From the NCBI GenBank assembly GCA_963666865.1, contig OY763072.1:930001-994000 (forward strand): 64,000 bases of DNA, in the 5' to 3' direction. This DNA is from Bin87 sp963666865 (GTDB lineage: Bacteria; Chloroflexota; Dehalococcoidia; Lucifugimonadales; UBA3495). Each line of letters opens with the position of its first letter. Positions within the stretch are counted from its first letter, which is position 1. The notes under the pieces are model-generated. The model was given only the letters and a program-made list of their open reading frames with translations. It was not told the origin of the DNA and searched no databases. Positions 52,755-61,898 of the stretch are shown here, piece by piece. Position numbers and translations under genes: made by a program.

Positions 52755-53807
52755 TCACTGATTGGCCTTGATCGTGCCGGCCGGTCCGTCGGTGATCCGG
52801 CCCACCACTGCAGCGCAGGGCGCGCCTTCGTCGCGCAAGGCGTCCACCAGCTCGCCGGCCCGGTCCGCCGGCACCGACACCAGCAGCCCGCCGGAGGTTT
52901 GAGCGTCGCAGAGCAGCAGCCGGTCTTCGTCGGTTAGCGCGGCGTCCCAGGTCACGGCGTCGTTGACGCTGCTCACGTTGCGGTGCGTGCCGCCGGGGGC
53001 GACGCCGTTTTCCAGCAATCCCCGGACGCCGGGCAGCACCGGAACGGCAGCCAGGTTTATTTCAGCGGCGACGCCGCTGCCCTTCACCATGCTCTTGAGG
53101 TGTCCCAACAACCCAAACCCGGTGATGTCCGTGGCAGCGCTGACGCCTACTCGCTGCATCGCCAGCGCGGCGGGCTTGTTCAACGCGGCCATGGTTTCAA
53201 CCGCGCCGGCCATTACATCCGGGTCAACCACGCCCTGCTTGCCGGCGGTGGTGATGATGCCGGTGCCGATGGGTTTGCTGAGCACCAGGATATCGCCGGG
53301 TTTCGCTCCGGCATTGCTGACCTGCTTGCCCGGCTCCACCACTCCGATAACGGACAAACCATACTTTGGTTCCGGGTCGTCAACGGTGTGCCCCCCGACG
53401 ATGAGGCACTCGGCTTCAGCGGCTTTTGCGTAGCCGCCCTGCAGGGTGCGCCCCAGGATTTCCTTGTCCAACGAGGCAGGAAAGCCGACCACGTTCAGCG
53501 CGATGAGCGGCTTGCCGCCCATGGCGTACACGTCGGACAGGGAGTTGGCGGCGGCAATGGCTCCGAACTCGTAGGGGTCGTCGGTGATTGGCGGGAAGAA
53601 GTCAACCGTCACGATGAGCGCCGTCTCATCGTTTAGCCGATAGACAGCGGCATCGTCGCCGGTCTCTGCCCCCACCAGAAGGTCGGGATGCGACAGCAGC
53701 GGAACGTAACTCAGAACCTGGCCCAGGTCCTCAAGGCTCAGCTTGGCTGCTCAACCGGCGCAGTGGGAAAGCTCGGTGAGACGGATGGGTGTTTCCAGCT
53801 GGGTCAT
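52755..53807 (-). CDS. selD: Selenide, water dikinase SelD, itself a selenoprotein
   Basis: Makes selenophosphate from selenide and ATP for selenocysteine and selenouridine synthesis. Reading from ATG 53807 gives MTQLETPIRLTELSHCAG, an in-frame TGA at 53753-53751 (codon 19), then AAKLSLEDLGQVLSYVPLL and the long SelD body (GAETGDDAAVYRL, SLSDVYAMGGKPLIALNVV, GGHTVDDPEPKYGLSVIG, GFGLLGHL, DAQTSGGLL). CAG-[UGA] matches the C-x-x-(C/U) active site where many bacterial SelD have selenocysteine, and a hairpin follows the UGA. Full length is 350 residues including Sec. A gene call that stops at UGA would wrongly start at an internal site. Its ATG touches the stop of the preceding gene (TAAATG). Confidence 0.95.
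53713..53753 (-). promoter_or_regulatory. Candidate bacterial SECIS hairpin behind the selD UGA
   Basis: Nineteen bases after the UGA an eight-base stem AGGACCTG/CAGGTTCT with loop GGC can form. Distance and a G at the start of the loop fit bacterial SECIS elements read by SelB. The fold was made by eye. Confidence 0.6.
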
Positions 53808-54173
53808 TTAGTATCCCCTTCGTTGTTGCAGAATCCGGGCCGCGCTCTCGAATCGTACCTTGAGCCGGTCAAACTTACGGTCGTATCGGCCATGAGGGTA
53901 ACGTTGCGGGTTCCGTTCAGCCCAGGCGATGGTCAAATCTTTAATCAGTGAGTTGGTGATCGGCTGCCCCGGCGCCTGCTCAATAATGAACGCCCGTATC
54001 TCCCGACGCTCCTTTATCCCGCGTGCCAGAGAGAACGGCAGCCAGAAGGGCAGAGTGACGAGCTTGAGCAGGAGCTTGGCGGTGCCGACCTGCTGGCTGG
54101 CGTACTCGCGTGCAACCCCAGCTTCCGCTCTGCCAGCGGCGGGCTGTCGGTCGGTTGGTGGTTGGTGGGACAT
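53808..54173 (-). CDS. Small basic protein upstream of selD
   Basis: A 121-residue protein. A polar N-terminus is followed by an amphipathic-hydrophobic stretch (TAKLLLKLVTLPFWLPFSLARG) and a basic, helical C-terminus (DRKFDRLKVRFESAARILQQ). No family recognised. Its stop codon directly abuts the selD ATG and it starts 34 bases after the nuclease gene, so it is within the directon. A role in selenium use is possible only by position. Confidence 0.65.
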   Translation of the reverse strand: MSHQPPTDRQPAAGRAEAGVAREYASQQVGTAKLLLKLVTLPFWLPFSLARGIKERREIRAFIIEQAPGQPITNSLIKDLTIAWAERNPQRYPHGRYDRKFDRLKVRFESAARILQQRRGY

Positions 54174-54207
54174 GGAATCTTCCTATTGGTTAGGGATCCT
54201 GGCGTAG

Positions 54208-54981
54208 TCACTGATCGAATTGTTTCAGGAATTCAATCCAGCTTCTGGCTGGAATGCCGCTCAGAGGCAAGCCCAGCATTTCGGCGATGTACTCGTCCAT
54301 TATACCTATCCTGGCCAGCCGCCCAAAGTTGCCGCCGCCGTCTCTAGCCGGGCGGTCCGTAACCGGGTTACTTTTCACTGGATAAGGATTGACTCCTTCG
54401 GGAATGTCAATGCTCGTGTCGGTTGTTGTCCGCCGAACGTTTGACCACCAATAGTTTCTATACTCGGCTGCATATTTGGCCTGGACTACAAAGGGCTTGT
54501 AGGTCACTGGCATACCGGACAGTACATTGCTTAAAGCCCAGGGGACGACCGCTATCAGATCCGCATCCGCGCAGGCGTCGGCCGTTACCTGAAACCGAAA
54601 ATTCGGCATCTCTTCTTTTGAAAGCAAATACCAACCTTTCAGCTCTATCCCGAGTATGATTTCCTGGCCGTTGCGGTCAGCCTTGAGCAAAACATCCGGG
54701 AATACCTGCGCTTGCCTTTGGAATGAAAACCGCAAGTATTGTTCGTCAGGATCCCACACTGGCCGCATCCGATTCAACGTCGCAACAACCTGCTCTTCAA
54801 TGGTCGCGCCCAACACCGTGTTTAGTGTTTGCAAGTCGGTGGCCGCGATGCCTTCGATGGCCGTCCTGCTGGTGAAATGCGCCGGAACCGCATACAGGGC
54901 ATCAATGACCCTACGATAAAGATGATAGTGCGCCCAGGAATCGGCTGGCCCAGAAGGGTTAGGGGATGGCATGGTAGGCAA
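54208..54981 (-). CDS. Putative type II restriction endonuclease (PD-(D/E)XK)
   Basis: A 257-residue protein. Pro95-Asp96 (VFPDVLLKADRNG) and Glu113-Leu-Lys115 (LGIELKGWYLL) form a PD-(D/E)XK nuclease motif with the usual spacing. The remainder (VVPWALSNVLSGMPVTYKPF, YRNYWWSNVRRTT) has no recognisable domain. It overlaps the end of a DNA methyltransferase gene by 23 bases in the same direction, which is the usual layout of a type II restriction-modification pair. The identification as the cognate nuclease rests on motif and position. Confidence 0.8.
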   Translation of the reverse strand: MPTMPSPNPSGPADSWAHYHLYRRVIDALYAVPAHFTSRTAIEGIAATDLQTLNTVLGATIEEQVVATLNRMRPVWDPDEQYLRFSFQRQAQVFPDVLLKADRNGQEIILGIELKGWYLLSKEEMPNFRFQVTADACADADLIAVVPWALSNVLSGMPVTYKPFVVQAKYAAEYRNYWWSNVRRTTTDTSIDIPEGVNPYPVKSNPVTDRPARDGGGNFGRLARIGIMDEYIAEMLGLPLSGIPARSWIEFLKQFDQ

Positions 54982-55996
54982 GCCTTTCCCGGGCTGCCGT
55001 GAAGTAGTCCGGCAGGATTTCCGCGCTATGGCATTCCCGTCCCGTGTTCATAGCGGCGATGGCAACGGAGCAAAGCCCACCGAAGGGTTCCCATACCACG
55101 TCACCCGGGTCGGAAGACGCCAGGATAATCTGCTCCAGCAGGCGCAAGGGCTTCTGGTTCATGTGAACGCACTTGTAGGCGTTTTTTAACCGTTCTCCGC
55201 CACGGACTGCCGGCTCCCGCCAGACGTTGGTGATGCCGACATCGCAGTGGAACTTCGCTCGCATCCGGCTCCATTCCCGCGCCGTCGCCGGTCGTACCCC
55301 ATCCAGGCTGTAGTAGGGCCGGCCCTCCGGTCGTCCGTGTTCATTAGCGTATTGCGCCAGCAGTTCAAACGCTTCCGACGGCGGAAAGTACCAGAGATGG
55401 CACTTCGTAAGATACTTCCGGGTGGCCGCATTTTTGACGCCGCACGCGGCGTTGGCCTTGTAAAAGGGCAGACCACTTCGCTCCCATTCCGACCGCACCC
55501 ATTCTTTCAGGGTCATTGCGGACCCGTTTGACCCAACCTTCACCTTGCGGACGTATTGGGCGCAAACCTCGGTGACGACGGGGAAGCGGCGCAACGTTTT
55601 GCTGTTGGCGTTGCCGGCGATATGTCCGACGCCCTTGTCCCAGATATGGCAGGAACGATATTCCCAGCCATGCTCAACCAGCGTCGGGTGTACGCTGGCC
55701 CAGCCTATCTCCGTGTTCCAGAACCACAGCGTCGTTTCCGGCAGCGCGCGCTCCGACCAGTGGGCGACGTGGGGGCGATACCATACGGGAAGGTCTTCGT
55801 GCGAGACCGGATCCCCGGGGAAACTGCCGACGCCGTAGGGGCCATCAACGACGATAACCGTCGGTGATGGCCAGTCCGCTGATACTTCCAGAAAATCGCC
55901 CGGGTATAACGTTGCGCCGAGCCGATGGTAGGGCGGAAGCGACTCGGCCCGTTGGTTGAGCTGCAACGGGAGACTGAACAGTTCTTGAGTAGCCAT
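54959..55996 (-). CDS. Beta-class site-specific DNA methyltransferase
   Basis: A 345-residue protein from ATG 55996 (MATQELFSLPLQLNQRAESL). The catalytic motif IVVDGPYGVG (residues about 47-56, DGPY in place of DPPY) comes first; the SAM-binding part comes last (NQKPLRLLEQIILASSDPGD and VWEPFGGLCSVAIAA). The long middle holds the target-recognition region. This order defines a beta-class N6-adenine or N4-cytosine methyltransferase. It protects host DNA from the nuclease encoded next. It begins 14 bases after the acyl-CoA dehydrogenase gene, which is an unusual operon partner. Confidence 0.9.
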   Translation of the reverse strand: MATQELFSLPLQLNQRAESLPPYHRLGATLYPGDFLEVSADWPSPTVIVVDGPYGVGSFPGDPVSHEDLPVWYRPHVAHWSERALPETTLWFWNTEIGWASVHPTLVEHGWEYRSCHIWDKGVGHIAGNANSKTLRRFPVVTEVCAQYVRKVKVGSNGSAMTLKEWVRSEWERSGLPFYKANAACGVKNAATRKYLTKCHLWYFPPSEAFELLAQYANEHGRPEGRPYYSLDGVRPATAREWSRMRAKFHCDVGITNVWREPAVRGGERLKNAYKCVHMNQKPLRLLEQIILASSDPGDVVWEPFGGLCSVAIAAMNTGRECHSAEILPDYFTAARERLAYHAIP

Positions 55997-56010
55997 CGCG
56001 GCGGCGCTCT

Positions 56011-57186
56011 TTACAGCTGATATTCCGGCCGCCTCAGCAGTTGCCGGGCGATTACCAGCCGCATTATCTCGTTGGTGCCTTCGCCGATTATCATCAGGGG
56101 GGCGTCCCGGTAGTAACGCTCCACGGGGAAGTCCTTGGTGTAGCCGTAGCCGCCGTGGATGCGCATCGCCTCCATGGACACCTCGCCGCAGACCTCGCTG
56201 GCGAAGAGCTTGGCCATGCCGGACTCCAGGTCGATGCGCTCGCCGCTGTCCTTCTTGGCGGCGGCGTCGTACACCAGCAGCCGCGCGGCCTGGATCTTGG
56301 TGGCCATATCGGCGATTTTCAGCTGGATGGCCTGGTGCTGGCTGATGGGGACGCCGAAGGACTCCCGCTGTTGGATGTACCGCATCGAGGCGTCCAGGGC
56401 CGCCTGAGCGACGCCGACGGCCCGGGCGCCCACGTTGATGCGCCCGGTTTCCAGCCCGCTCATCACATGGCCGAAGCCGACGTTCTCCACTCCGCCAATG
56501 AGATTCTCGGCGGGGATGCGGAAGTCTTCGAAGAAGAGTTCGCAAGTGTCCAGGCCCCGGTATCCCAGTTTGTCCAGATGGCGGCCCACCTTGAAGCCTG
56601 GGCTGCCGTCCTTTTCTATGACGAAAGCCGACAACCCCCGGTGCTTGATGGACGGGTCGGGATCGGTGCGGGCCAGCAGGCAGAAAGCGTCGCCGGATTC
56701 GGCGTTGGTGATGAACATTTTGGAGCCGTTGACCACATACTCCTCGCCGTCCTTGACGGCGCGGGTTTGCAGAGCGCCCACGTCGCTGCCGCCGCCGGGT
56801 TCGGTGAGGGCCAGGCCACCCCTAATATGTCCGCTCGCCAGGCGTGGCAGGAACCGGTCCCGTTGTTCCTGGTTTCCATAATGCGTAAGCACGTAGGTCA
56901 GGATGTGGTGCGTTCCCAACGCGCCGGTCAGGGCCATGTAGCCCTTGCTGATCTCTTCAAAGATCATGGCGAAGGTGGTGTAGTCCAGGCCCATTCCGCC
57001 GTATTCTTCGGGCACGTTGATGCCGAACAGGCCCAGCTCTTTCATCTGTTCGATGAGTTCGTAAGGCACCGTATCGTTGGCGTCGTGCTCGGCGGCAGCC
57101 GGCTCCACCTCGCGCCGCACAAAATCGCGCACCATGCTGACGATTTGCGAACGGGCTTCTTCGGGCGTTTTGGTAATCGTGGTCAC
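56011..57186 (-). CDS. Acyl-CoA dehydrogenase
   Basis: A 391-residue FAD flavoenzyme of beta-oxidation or branched-chain catabolism. FGINVPEEYGGMGLDY, LTEPGGGSDVGALQTRA (FAD-binding), FVIEKDGSPGF and the end IHGGYGYTKDFPVERYYRDA with GEGTNEI (position of the catalytic Glu) are all present. The GTG at 57186 was chosen because AGGAG lies five bases upstream and TTITKTPEEARSQIVSMV starts the domain; the frame is open further upstream without family similarity. Confidence 0.95.
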   Translation of the reverse strand: MTTITKTPEEARSQIVSMVRDFVRREVEPAAAEHDANDTVPYELIEQMKELGLFGINVPEEYGGMGLDYTTFAMIFEEISKGYMALTGALGTHHILTYVLTHYGNQEQRDRFLPRLASGHIRGGLALTEPGGGSDVGALQTRAVKDGEEYVVNGSKMFITNAESGDAFCLLARTDPDPSIKHRGLSAFVIEKDGSPGFKVGRHLDKLGYRGLDTCELFFEDFRIPAENLIGGVENVGFGHVMSGLETGRINVGARAVGVAQAALDASMRYIQQRESFGVPISQHQAIQLKIADMATKIQAARLLVYDAAAKKDSGERIDLESGMAKLFASEVCGEVSMEAMRIHGGYGYTKDFPVERYYRDAPLMIIGEGTNEIMRLVIARQLLRRPEYQL

Positions 57187-57399
57187 GGGGACTCCTGTTA
57201 CAGTTGCGCCAGTAGTAGCAGCCAGTCTATCCCAGCCTATGCGGTGGCGCAATCCCGCAGTGTTCCGTCGCGTCCACCGCATAGCGAACATCCCGGAGTT
57301 TGCCGCCCGTGGTACATTGACGCTCATTACCCTGACGGGTATCGTTGACGCCAACAGCAGCCGGTTTAGTGCGCCGGCGCAGCACCGGAGGTAACCCGC

Positions 57400-59163
57400 A
57401 TGACCGCCCAGCGACAGCAGTACCAGGTTATCCGCGAGCCCAACGTCATGGTGCCCATGCGCGACGGGACGCGGTTGGCCACCGACGTCGTTCGTCCGGA
57501 CGCCCCGGGCCGGTTCCCGGTGCTGATCAACCGGGGGCCGTACAGCAAGGACAGTTATCTGAATAACCCGGACCACTCCATCTGGTTCTTCCCACGAAAC
57601 GGTTACGTGCTGCTCAGCCAGGACGTACGCGGACGTTTCGAATCAGAGGGTGAATACAACCCCCTGTTCCAGGAGGCGCTGGACGGCTATGACACCGTGG
57701 AATGGGCGGCGCGACAGCCCTGGTCCAGCGGCCGCGTCGCTACCACCGGGCAGAGCTACCTGGGCGCGACCCAATACACCCTGGCCGGCAAGCATCCGTT
57801 GCCCCCGCATCTGGCCACCATGGCCGTCGTGTCCGCATCGTCGGACTTCCACCAGTCCTGGGTGTATCACACCGGCGGCGCGATGGAGTGGGGCTGGACG
57901 GTCCCCTATGCCATCCTGAAAGGACGCAACACGCTGGCGCGGGGCGGTCACGAAGCTCTCCTGGCCAAGATGGACGAGTACGTCATTGAGCCGGGAAACT
58001 TCGGCCAACCCTTGTCCGACCAGTGGTATCGCCACTTGCCCCTGCGTGACTGGATTGATCGCCTCAAGGAAGCCGCCCCTTACTTCCATGAATACTTTGA
58101 CGAAGAGTTGGACGGCCCCTACTGGTGGGGCATCAACCTGATGCGGCAAGCCAGGAACGTCTCCATCCCCATGTTCCACGTCAGTTCGTGGTACGACATC
58201 TTCCTGGAAGGCGCGCTCAACGCTTTCCAGACCATCCAAAAACACGGCGGCAGCGAACAGGCCCGCCGCAACCAGAAGTTGCTCGTCGGCCCCTGGGCGC
58301 ATCTACGCCCCTACACCGAACCGACTACCGGCGGCGCCGGCAATATTGACTTCGGCTCCGAGGCGGCCATCGAGTTGCACGATTACCTGCTCCGCTGGTA
58401 TGGGTATTGGCTCAAGGGCGAGGAAACCGGGATCATGGATGACCCTCCGGTGCGCCTCTTCGTCATGGGTGACAACCGCTGGCGAGACGAGAACGAGTGG
58501 CCCCTGGCCCGCACCCAGTACACCGACTGGTACTTCCATTCCGGCGGCAACGCCAACACCCGCAACGGCGACGGCACTCTGTCCACCGTACCGCCGGAAC
58601 CGGACGAGCCGGCGGATCAGTTCACCTACGATCCCGCCGATCCAGTCCCCACCCTGGGCGGCAACACGTTGATCATCGAATACGGGGTGTTCGACCAGGG
58701 TTCAGCGGAGGACCGCCCCGATGTGTTGTCTTTCACATCCGAAGCGCTGCCGGCTGACCTGGAAATCACCGGCCCCATCTCGGTGACGCTCTACGCCGCC
58801 ACCACGGCTGTGGACACCGACTTCACTGCCAAACTGGTGGACGTGCGGCCCGACGGTTTCGCCCACAACCTTCAGGACGGCATCATCCGCTCCCGCTATC
58901 GCACTTCAGTGCGCGAGCCGTCGTTCCTCAATCCAGGTGAGGTGTACCGCTACACCATCGACCTGTGGGCCACCAGCCACGTCATTAAGGCCGGCCACCG
59001 CGTTCGCGTGGACATCTCCAGTAGTAACTTCCCCCGCTTTGACCGCAATCCCAACACCGGCTCGACCCTGGGCGTGGATACTCGGCTGGAAACGGCGCGA
59101 CAGACGGTGCATCACTCCGCCCGCTATCCCTCTCATATCACCCTGCCGATCATCCCCCGCTAG
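57400..59163 (+). CDS. CocE/NonD-family (S15-type) hydrolase
   Basis: A 587-residue alpha/beta hydrolase. The nucleophile elbow is TTGQSYLG with Ser119. VPMRDGTRLATDVVRPD near the N-terminus and the C-terminal jelly-roll (ISVTLYAATTAVDTDFTAKLVDV, VDISSSNFPRFDRNPNTG) are standard for X-Pro dipeptidyl-peptidase-like and cocaine-esterase-like enzymes. It cleaves esters or amides; the natural substrate is unknown. It lies before a Rieske dioxygenase cluster, so hydrolysis of an aromatic or heterocyclic ester/amide before ring attack is a reasonable guess. No signal peptide is visible. Confidence 0.93.
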   Translation: MTAQRQQYQVIREPNVMVPMRDGTRLATDVVRPDAPGRFPVLINRGPYSKDSYLNNPDHSIWFFPRNGYVLLSQDVRGRFESEGEYNPLFQEALDGYDTVEWAARQPWSSGRVATTGQSYLGATQYTLAGKHPLPPHLATMAVVSASSDFHQSWVYHTGGAMEWGWTVPYAILKGRNTLARGGHEALLAKMDEYVIEPGNFGQPLSDQWYRHLPLRDWIDRLKEAAPYFHEYFDEELDGPYWWGINLMRQARNVSIPMFHVSSWYDIFLEGALNAFQTIQKHGGSEQARRNQKLLVGPWAHLRPYTEPTTGGAGNIDFGSEAAIELHDYLLRWYGYWLKGEETGIMDDPPVRLFVMGDNRWRDENEWPLARTQYTDWYFHSGGNANTRNGDGTLSTVPPEPDEPADQFTYDPADPVPTLGGNTLIIEYGVFDQGSAEDRPDVLSFTSEALPADLEITGPISVTLYAATTAVDTDFTAKLVDVRPDGFAHNLQDGIIRSRYRTSVREPSFLNPGEVYRYTIDLWATSHVIKAGHRVRVDISSSNFPRFDRNPNTGSTLGVDTRLETARQTVHHSARYPSHITLPIIPR

Positions 59164-59193
59164 CTGGTGCCATTTTTCGAGGAGGCAGCACTG

Positions 59194-59892
59194 ATGGTGA
59201 CACAGATTTCGAAGTTGACTGGTACACCGGCTGGAAACGCCGTCGAATCCGGGGAAGCGCGGTACTGGCTGGATGCAGACAGTCCAGGGTTGCCCATCAC
59301 GCTTGACTTGCGGCCGCTACTGGGCGGCAAAACGCTAGCTGAGATTGACTTTGATCAATTGTGGGAGTTTCTCGAGACCAATGACCTGTATGCTCTGGAG
59401 TACAACGATTGCGGAGAATTAATCGTTATGCCGCCGCTGTATATGCCCGATGGAATTGAGGAAACGGAATTGCTTACCGACGCGAAATTCTGGCAGCGGG
59501 AGCACGGCGGCGCGGTGGCGTCGTCCAGCACGATATTCCGCATTCCAGGATTGGGTGGACGGGGGCCGGATACGTCGTGGATTTCGCCGGAACGGCTTGC
59601 CGCTCTGGATTCCGAGCAGTATCGCACTGGGCAGGTCTGCCCTGATTTTGTGGCCGAGATCCGATCTTCGACTAACTCATTGACAGGTCTCCGGCGTAAA
59701 ATGGACGAATACATCGTCGCCGGCGCTCGTCTGGGCTGGTTGATTGACCCTCGCAATCGCCGCGTGACCATTTATCGCCCTGGCCAGGAACCGGAAGTAT
59801 TGGAAGACCCCGAAATCCTGTCCGGCGAAGACGTGATGCCGGGGTTCGAGTTCCGCGTCCGCGAGCTGATTTTTGAGTCCGTACAGCAGTAG
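59194..59892 (+). CDS. Uma2-family (DUF820) nuclease-fold protein
   Basis: A 232-residue protein. GRGPDTSWISPERLAAL, CPDFVAEIRSSTNSLTGLRRKMDEYI and ARLGWLIDPRNRRVTIYRPG are the conserved Uma2 blocks: the PD...ExR resembles a PD-(D/E)XK-type nuclease core. Biological role is unknown even though the family is widespread. The ATG at 59194 is preceded by GAGGAGG at eight bases; an upstream GTG would add nine residues. It begins 30 bases after the hydrolase gene and ends 13 before the dioxygenase gene. Confidence 0.9.
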   Translation: MVTQISKLTGTPAGNAVESGEARYWLDADSPGLPITLDLRPLLGGKTLAEIDFDQLWEFLETNDLYALEYNDCGELIVMPPLYMPDGIEETELLTDAKFWQREHGGAVASSSTIFRIPGLGGRGPDTSWISPERLAALDSEQYRTGQVCPDFVAEIRSSTNSLTGLRRKMDEYIVAGARLGWLIDPRNRRVTIYRPGQEPEVLEDPEILSGEDVMPGFEFRVRELIFESVQQ

Positions 59893-59905
59893 CAGGAGGG
59901 TCAGC

Positions 59906-61243
59906 ATGGAAATCGACAGTCTCGTCTATGACCGCCCCGATTTGGGCAAGTTCAGGGTGCATCGTTCGAGCATGACGTCGCCGGAGATCTACGAGTTGGA
60001 ACGTCGGCGGGTTTTTGACCGGTGCTGGCTGTACTTGGGTCACGAGTCCGAAATTCCAAACCCGGGGGATTACGCCCGTCGGGTTGTCGCTGAGCGGGCT
60101 CTGTTCTTCGTGCGGGACCGGAACGGCGAGTTGCGGGTTTTCCACAACACCTGCCCTCACCGCGGCGCCCTGATCTGCCGCACCGACCACGGCAACGCTC
60201 AGGTCCTGCAATGCTTCTATCACGCCTGGAGTTTCAACACGTCGGGCGAGTTAATCGGGATGCCTGACGTTGAGGGCTACGGCCCTGATTTCGACCGCGC
60301 CGAAATGAGCCTGCATTCGCCCCGTTTCGACAGTTACAAGGGTTTCATATTCGTCTGCTTCGACCCCGACGTTGAACCCTTGGTGGATTACCTGGCCGGA
60401 GCCGCCGAATACCTGGATCTGGTAGCCGACCAGGCCCCGGACGGGATGCGTGTGATACCCGGCTCCAACCGGTACACCATCAAGGCCAACTGGAAACTGC
60501 TGGCTGAAAACAGCATTGATGGCTACCACGCGCTGCCCACTCATCAGACCTACTTTGATTACATGGCCAACGAAGCGGGTGGTGAGGTGCGGTCAATCAA
60601 CAACCGCCGGGGATTTGGGCGCTCCCTGGGCAACGGCCATGGCGTGATGGAAAACGACGCCATATACGGCCGGCCGATTGCCATGTGGCATCCTTACTTT
60701 GGGGAAGAGGCACGCGAGGAAATCCAGGGAATCAAGGATGAACTCATCGCCAGACACGGCCACACCAAGGCGCTGCGCATGTGCGAGAAAAGCCGGAACA
60801 TGGTGATCTTCCCCAATCTGGTCGTCAACGATGTCATGGCGGTCACCATCAGGGTGTTCCAACCCACCGGCCCGGACAGCATGGATGTTACCGCGTGGCA
60901 GGTGGTTCCTGCCGGAGAGACCGGGATGCGACTGAGCCGGCGGTTGGATTCCTTCCTGTCATTCCTGGGACCCGGCGGGCTGGCCACGCCGGATGACACC
61001 GAGGCGCTGGAATCCTGCCAACAAGGGTTCCGTTCCGGCGGGGTCGAATGGTCGGACCTCTCCCGGGGTTTCTACCGGGAACCCCGTGGCAACGACGAAT
61101 TGCAAATCCGTACCTTCTGGCGACGCTGGCAGTCGCTGGTCGCGGACCAACCCCACGTTGAGCAGTACGAAAGAGGTTTGACTCCCGGCGAAATTCCGGA
61201 GGTCTCGCCATCGCCGGAGTTGACCGTTGCGGCGGACGATTAG
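59906..61243 (+). CDS. Rieske aromatic-ring-hydroxylating dioxygenase, alpha subunit
   Basis: A 445-residue oxygenase. The Rieske [2Fe-2S] ligands are Cys83, His85 (CPHRG), Cys103 and His106 (CFYHAW). The mononuclear iron site starts at Asp205-Gly-Tyr-His208 with His213 (DGYHALPTH). Such enzymes add O2 to aromatic or related substrates, using electrons from a separate ferredoxin/reductase not encoded here. The ATG at 59906 follows AGGAGG. It is 17 bases upstream of its beta subunit gene. Confidence 0.95.
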   Translation: MEIDSLVYDRPDLGKFRVHRSSMTSPEIYELERRRVFDRCWLYLGHESEIPNPGDYARRVVAERALFFVRDRNGELRVFHNTCPHRGALICRTDHGNAQVLQCFYHAWSFNTSGELIGMPDVEGYGPDFDRAEMSLHSPRFDSYKGFIFVCFDPDVEPLVDYLAGAAEYLDLVADQAPDGMRVIPGSNRYTIKANWKLLAENSIDGYHALPTHQTYFDYMANEAGGEVRSINNRRGFGRSLGNGHGVMENDAIYGRPIAMWHPYFGEEAREEIQGIKDELIARHGHTKALRMCEKSRNMVIFPNLVVNDVMAVTIRVFQPTGPDSMDVTAWQVVPAGETGMRLSRRLDSFLSFLGPGGLATPDDTEALESCQQGFRSGGVEWSDLSRGFYREPRGNDELQIRTFWRRWQSLVADQPHVEQYERGLTPGEIPEVSPSPELTVAADD

Positions 61244-61260
61244 CCGGGGAGGTTGAAAAT

Positions 61261-61800
61261 ATGGCGACACCAATGACGCCGGCAGCGCCTCCCATCGGGG
61301 GGCTGCCGCCAACGACCGAGTCCCTGTTGCTGCAACATGAGGTGGAACAGTTTCTGTATCTGGAAGCCAGGTTGCTGGACGACTGGAACCTGGACGCCTG
61401 GCTGGAGCTGTACACGCCTGACGCCCGGTACGTAGTTCCCACTACCGACTTGCCCGAAGGTGATCCGGCGTCAGACTTGGTGTTTATTGACGACGACTAC
61501 CGGCGCATGGCCGGCCGAGTGGTCCGACTGAAAAGCCGCCACGCCCACCGGGAATATCCCTGGTCGCGCACCCGCCGTTTCATCGGCAACGTCATGGTGA
61601 CCGGGGTGAACGGGGACGAGATTGAGGCCACCGCTTCCGTGGCAGTATGGCGGTTCCGCGCTGGCGAATCGGCTCCCTACGTTGGCCGTTACGATGTCCG
61701 CCTCCGCAGGGTGAACGGTCAGCTGCGCCTGAGCTATAAAAGGGCGATCCTGGACCAGGAGGAACTGTCCGACCACGGGGCGTTGAGCATCATCCTCTAA
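61261..61800 (+). CDS. Aromatic-ring-hydroxylating dioxygenase, beta subunit
   Basis: A 179-residue SnoaL-like protein. EVEQFLYLEARLLDDWNLDAWLELY, then DYRRMAGRVVRLKSRHAHREYPWSRTRRFIGNV and a C-terminal RLRRVNGQLRLSYKRAILDQ are typical of beta subunits, which support the alpha3-beta3 complex and can influence substrate range. It pairs with the preceding alpha subunit. Confidence 0.95.
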   Translation: MATPMTPAAPPIGGLPPTTESLLLQHEVEQFLYLEARLLDDWNLDAWLELYTPDARYVVPTTDLPEGDPASDLVFIDDDYRRMAGRVVRLKSRHAHREYPWSRTRRFIGNVMVTGVNGDEIEATASVAVWRFRAGESAPYVGRYDVRLRRVNGQLRLSYKRAILDQEELSDHGALSIIL

Positions 61801-61898
61801 ACTGGGACCTTGGCGGAGACATGCGCCGTTTATTTTAGCTACGTCGCCCACTGAACCGACACCAAAGACCAAAACCAATCGATGTTAGGAAACGCACG

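Noticed and set aside
53676..53807. selD read as starting inside the gene at GAETGDDAAVYRL with a separate upstream fragment
   Set aside because: The upstream sequence is the normal SelD N-terminus, in frame, interrupted only by the UGA at the selenocysteine position.
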